The notes beneath the pieces are model-generated. The model was not told the DNA's origin. It was given only the letters and a program-made list of their open reading frames with translations, and did no database searches. From NCBI GenBank assembly GCA_026389955.1, contig JAPLGY010000438.1, positions 1 to 6,476 on the forward strand: a stretch of 6,476 nucleotides of DNA, read 5' to 3'. Origin of the DNA: Caldilinea sp. GTDB taxonomy: Bacteria > Chloroflexota > Anaerolineae > Caldilineales > Caldilineaceae. Numbering within the stretch: position 1 is the first letter of the stretch; each line of letters opens with the position of its first letter. A program made the translations under genes and the position numbers. Below, one piece after another: positions 5,855-6,476 of the stretch.

Positions 5855-6476
5855 ACCGCCTGGCCAGCGCCTGGGTCAGGCGATCCAAAAGCACTGCCAG
5901 CACCACAATTGCCAGCCCAGCCTCCACACTTTGGCCCATCCGGTTGTTCTGCATGCCATCTACCACTTCCAACCCAAGCCCCTGCGCCCCGACCATGCCT
6001 GCCACAATCACCATGGATAGCACCATCATGATCGCCTGGTTGATCCCCAACAGAATCTGCGGCAGTGCCAGCGGCAGCTGCACTTTGGTCAAAAGTTGGT
6101 GAGGCGTCGATCCAAACGCAGTGGCCGCCTCGACCGCCGTCTCGTCTACCTGCCGGATCCCCAGGCTGGTGAGCCGGATCAGCGGCGGCAACGCATACAG
6201 CACCGAAGCGATCACCCCTGGCACACGGCCCAGGTTGAACAGCATGATCACAGGCACAAGGTAGACAAACGTCGGGATGGTCTGCAGCAGGTCCAACAGC
6301 GGACGCAGCAGCCTGTCCACCCACGGGCTGCGGGCAGCCCAGATACCCAGCGGGATTCCGATCACCGACACGTGCAGCACCGCGACCACAACCTGGGTAA
6401 AGGTGTCGATCGCCCCTTGCCACATCCCCAGCGCACCCAACAACAACCGGCTGCTGCCGCTGGCAAGGGCCAGCCA
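5853..6476 (-). CDS. Glycine betaine/proline-type ABC transporter permease (ProW/OpuAB family), C-terminal part (cut by right edge)
   Basis: Inner-membrane subunit of a binding-protein-dependent importer for quaternary amines such as glycine betaine, choline or proline betaine. The frame is open to the right edge and gives 207 residues, so a TTG at 6446 need not be the start; the gene most likely begins outside the window. Visible signatures, numbered from the right edge: IGIPLGIWAARSP (39-51), LLDLLQTIPTFVYLVPVIML (60-79), GRVPGVIAS (83-91), PPLIRLTSLGIRQV (97-110), then the EAA loop that docks the ATPase, EAATAFGSTPHQLLTKVQLP (116-135), and INQAIMMVLSMV (145-156). About four to five membrane segments are present and one or more N-terminal ones are missing. 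Partner ATPase and binding-protein genes are expected beyond the edge. The CAP gene starts ten bases after the stop. Family call is strong; exact substrate is not determined. Confidence 0.9.
   Translation of the reverse strand, partial: WLALASGSSRLLLGALGMWQGAIDTFTQVVVAVLHVSVIGIPLGIWAARSPWVDRLLRPLLDLLQTIPTFVYLVPVIMLFNLGRVPGVIASVLYALPPLIRLTSLGIRQVDETAVEAATAFGSTPHQLLTKVQLPLALPQILLGINQAIMMVLSMVIVAGMVGAQGLGLEVVDGMQNNRMGQSVEAGLAIVVLAVLLDRLTQALARR

Noticed and set aside
4694..6031. A 445-codon plus-strand open frame opposite the CAP gene and permease end
   Set aside because: It is again codon-aligned with the opposite-strand CAP gene, has no family motif and contradicts two well-supported genes.
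1..6476. CRISPR array, tRNA/rRNA, insertion sequence, integrase, toxin-antitoxin or phage genes
   Set aside because: I looked on both strands and saw no spaced direct repeats, cloverleaf-like sequence, transposase motif, terminal inverted repeats or small paired genes.

Overview
The DNA is GC-rich (I judge roughly 60-65% by eye) and densely coding, and looks bacterial. The proteins point to a Gram-positive-like or monoderm bacterium, most plausibly Chloroflexota (Caldilinea/Anaerolineae-like). The S8 protease has a Vpr-like layout and ends in a YLPQISR tail, and a second secreted protein carries FLPAVANG. I associate such [YF]LPx[IVL] motifs with Chloroflexota exported proteins. This taxonomic call is inference; no rRNA or marker gene is present.

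Layout, left to right: (1) the 5' part of a secreted ExeM/NucH-like nuclease on the minus strand, cut by the left edge. It has a GTG start and has to be read directly from the sequence because it lacks an early ATG. (2) A 135-bp divergent intergenic region. (3) A complete 1038-residue secreted subtilisin-family (S8) protease on the plus strand with an intact Asp/His/Ser triad and a long multidomain C-terminal region. (4) Convergent with it and only 18 bp away, a minus-strand coiled-coil protein with a C4 zinc ribbon (COG1579/zf-RING_7). (5) A 102-bp gap holding a perfect 16-bp palindrome and a weak promoter candidate. (6) A minus-strand exported CAP/SCP-domain protein. (7) Ten bases upstream of it, the 3' part of an osmoprotectant-type ABC permease (ProW/OpuAB family), cut by the right edge.

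Three of the five genes encode exported proteins (nuclease, protease, CAP protein). The nuclease and protease are divergently transcribed and could share a control region, which would fit extracellular scavenging of DNA and protein. The permease and CAP gene are almost certainly co-transcribed, since the CAP ribosome-binding site overlaps the permease stop codon. The zinc-ribbon protein is cytoplasmic and may have its own promoter. No RNA gene, CRISPR array, insertion sequence, integrase or phage feature was seen, and no stretch over 300 bases lacks a gene. I found no clearly new system. The best leads are the [YF]LPx[IV] motif shared by two exported proteins, the tryptophan-rich signal peptides, a diverged CHRD-like module in the protease, and the permease-CAP coupling.
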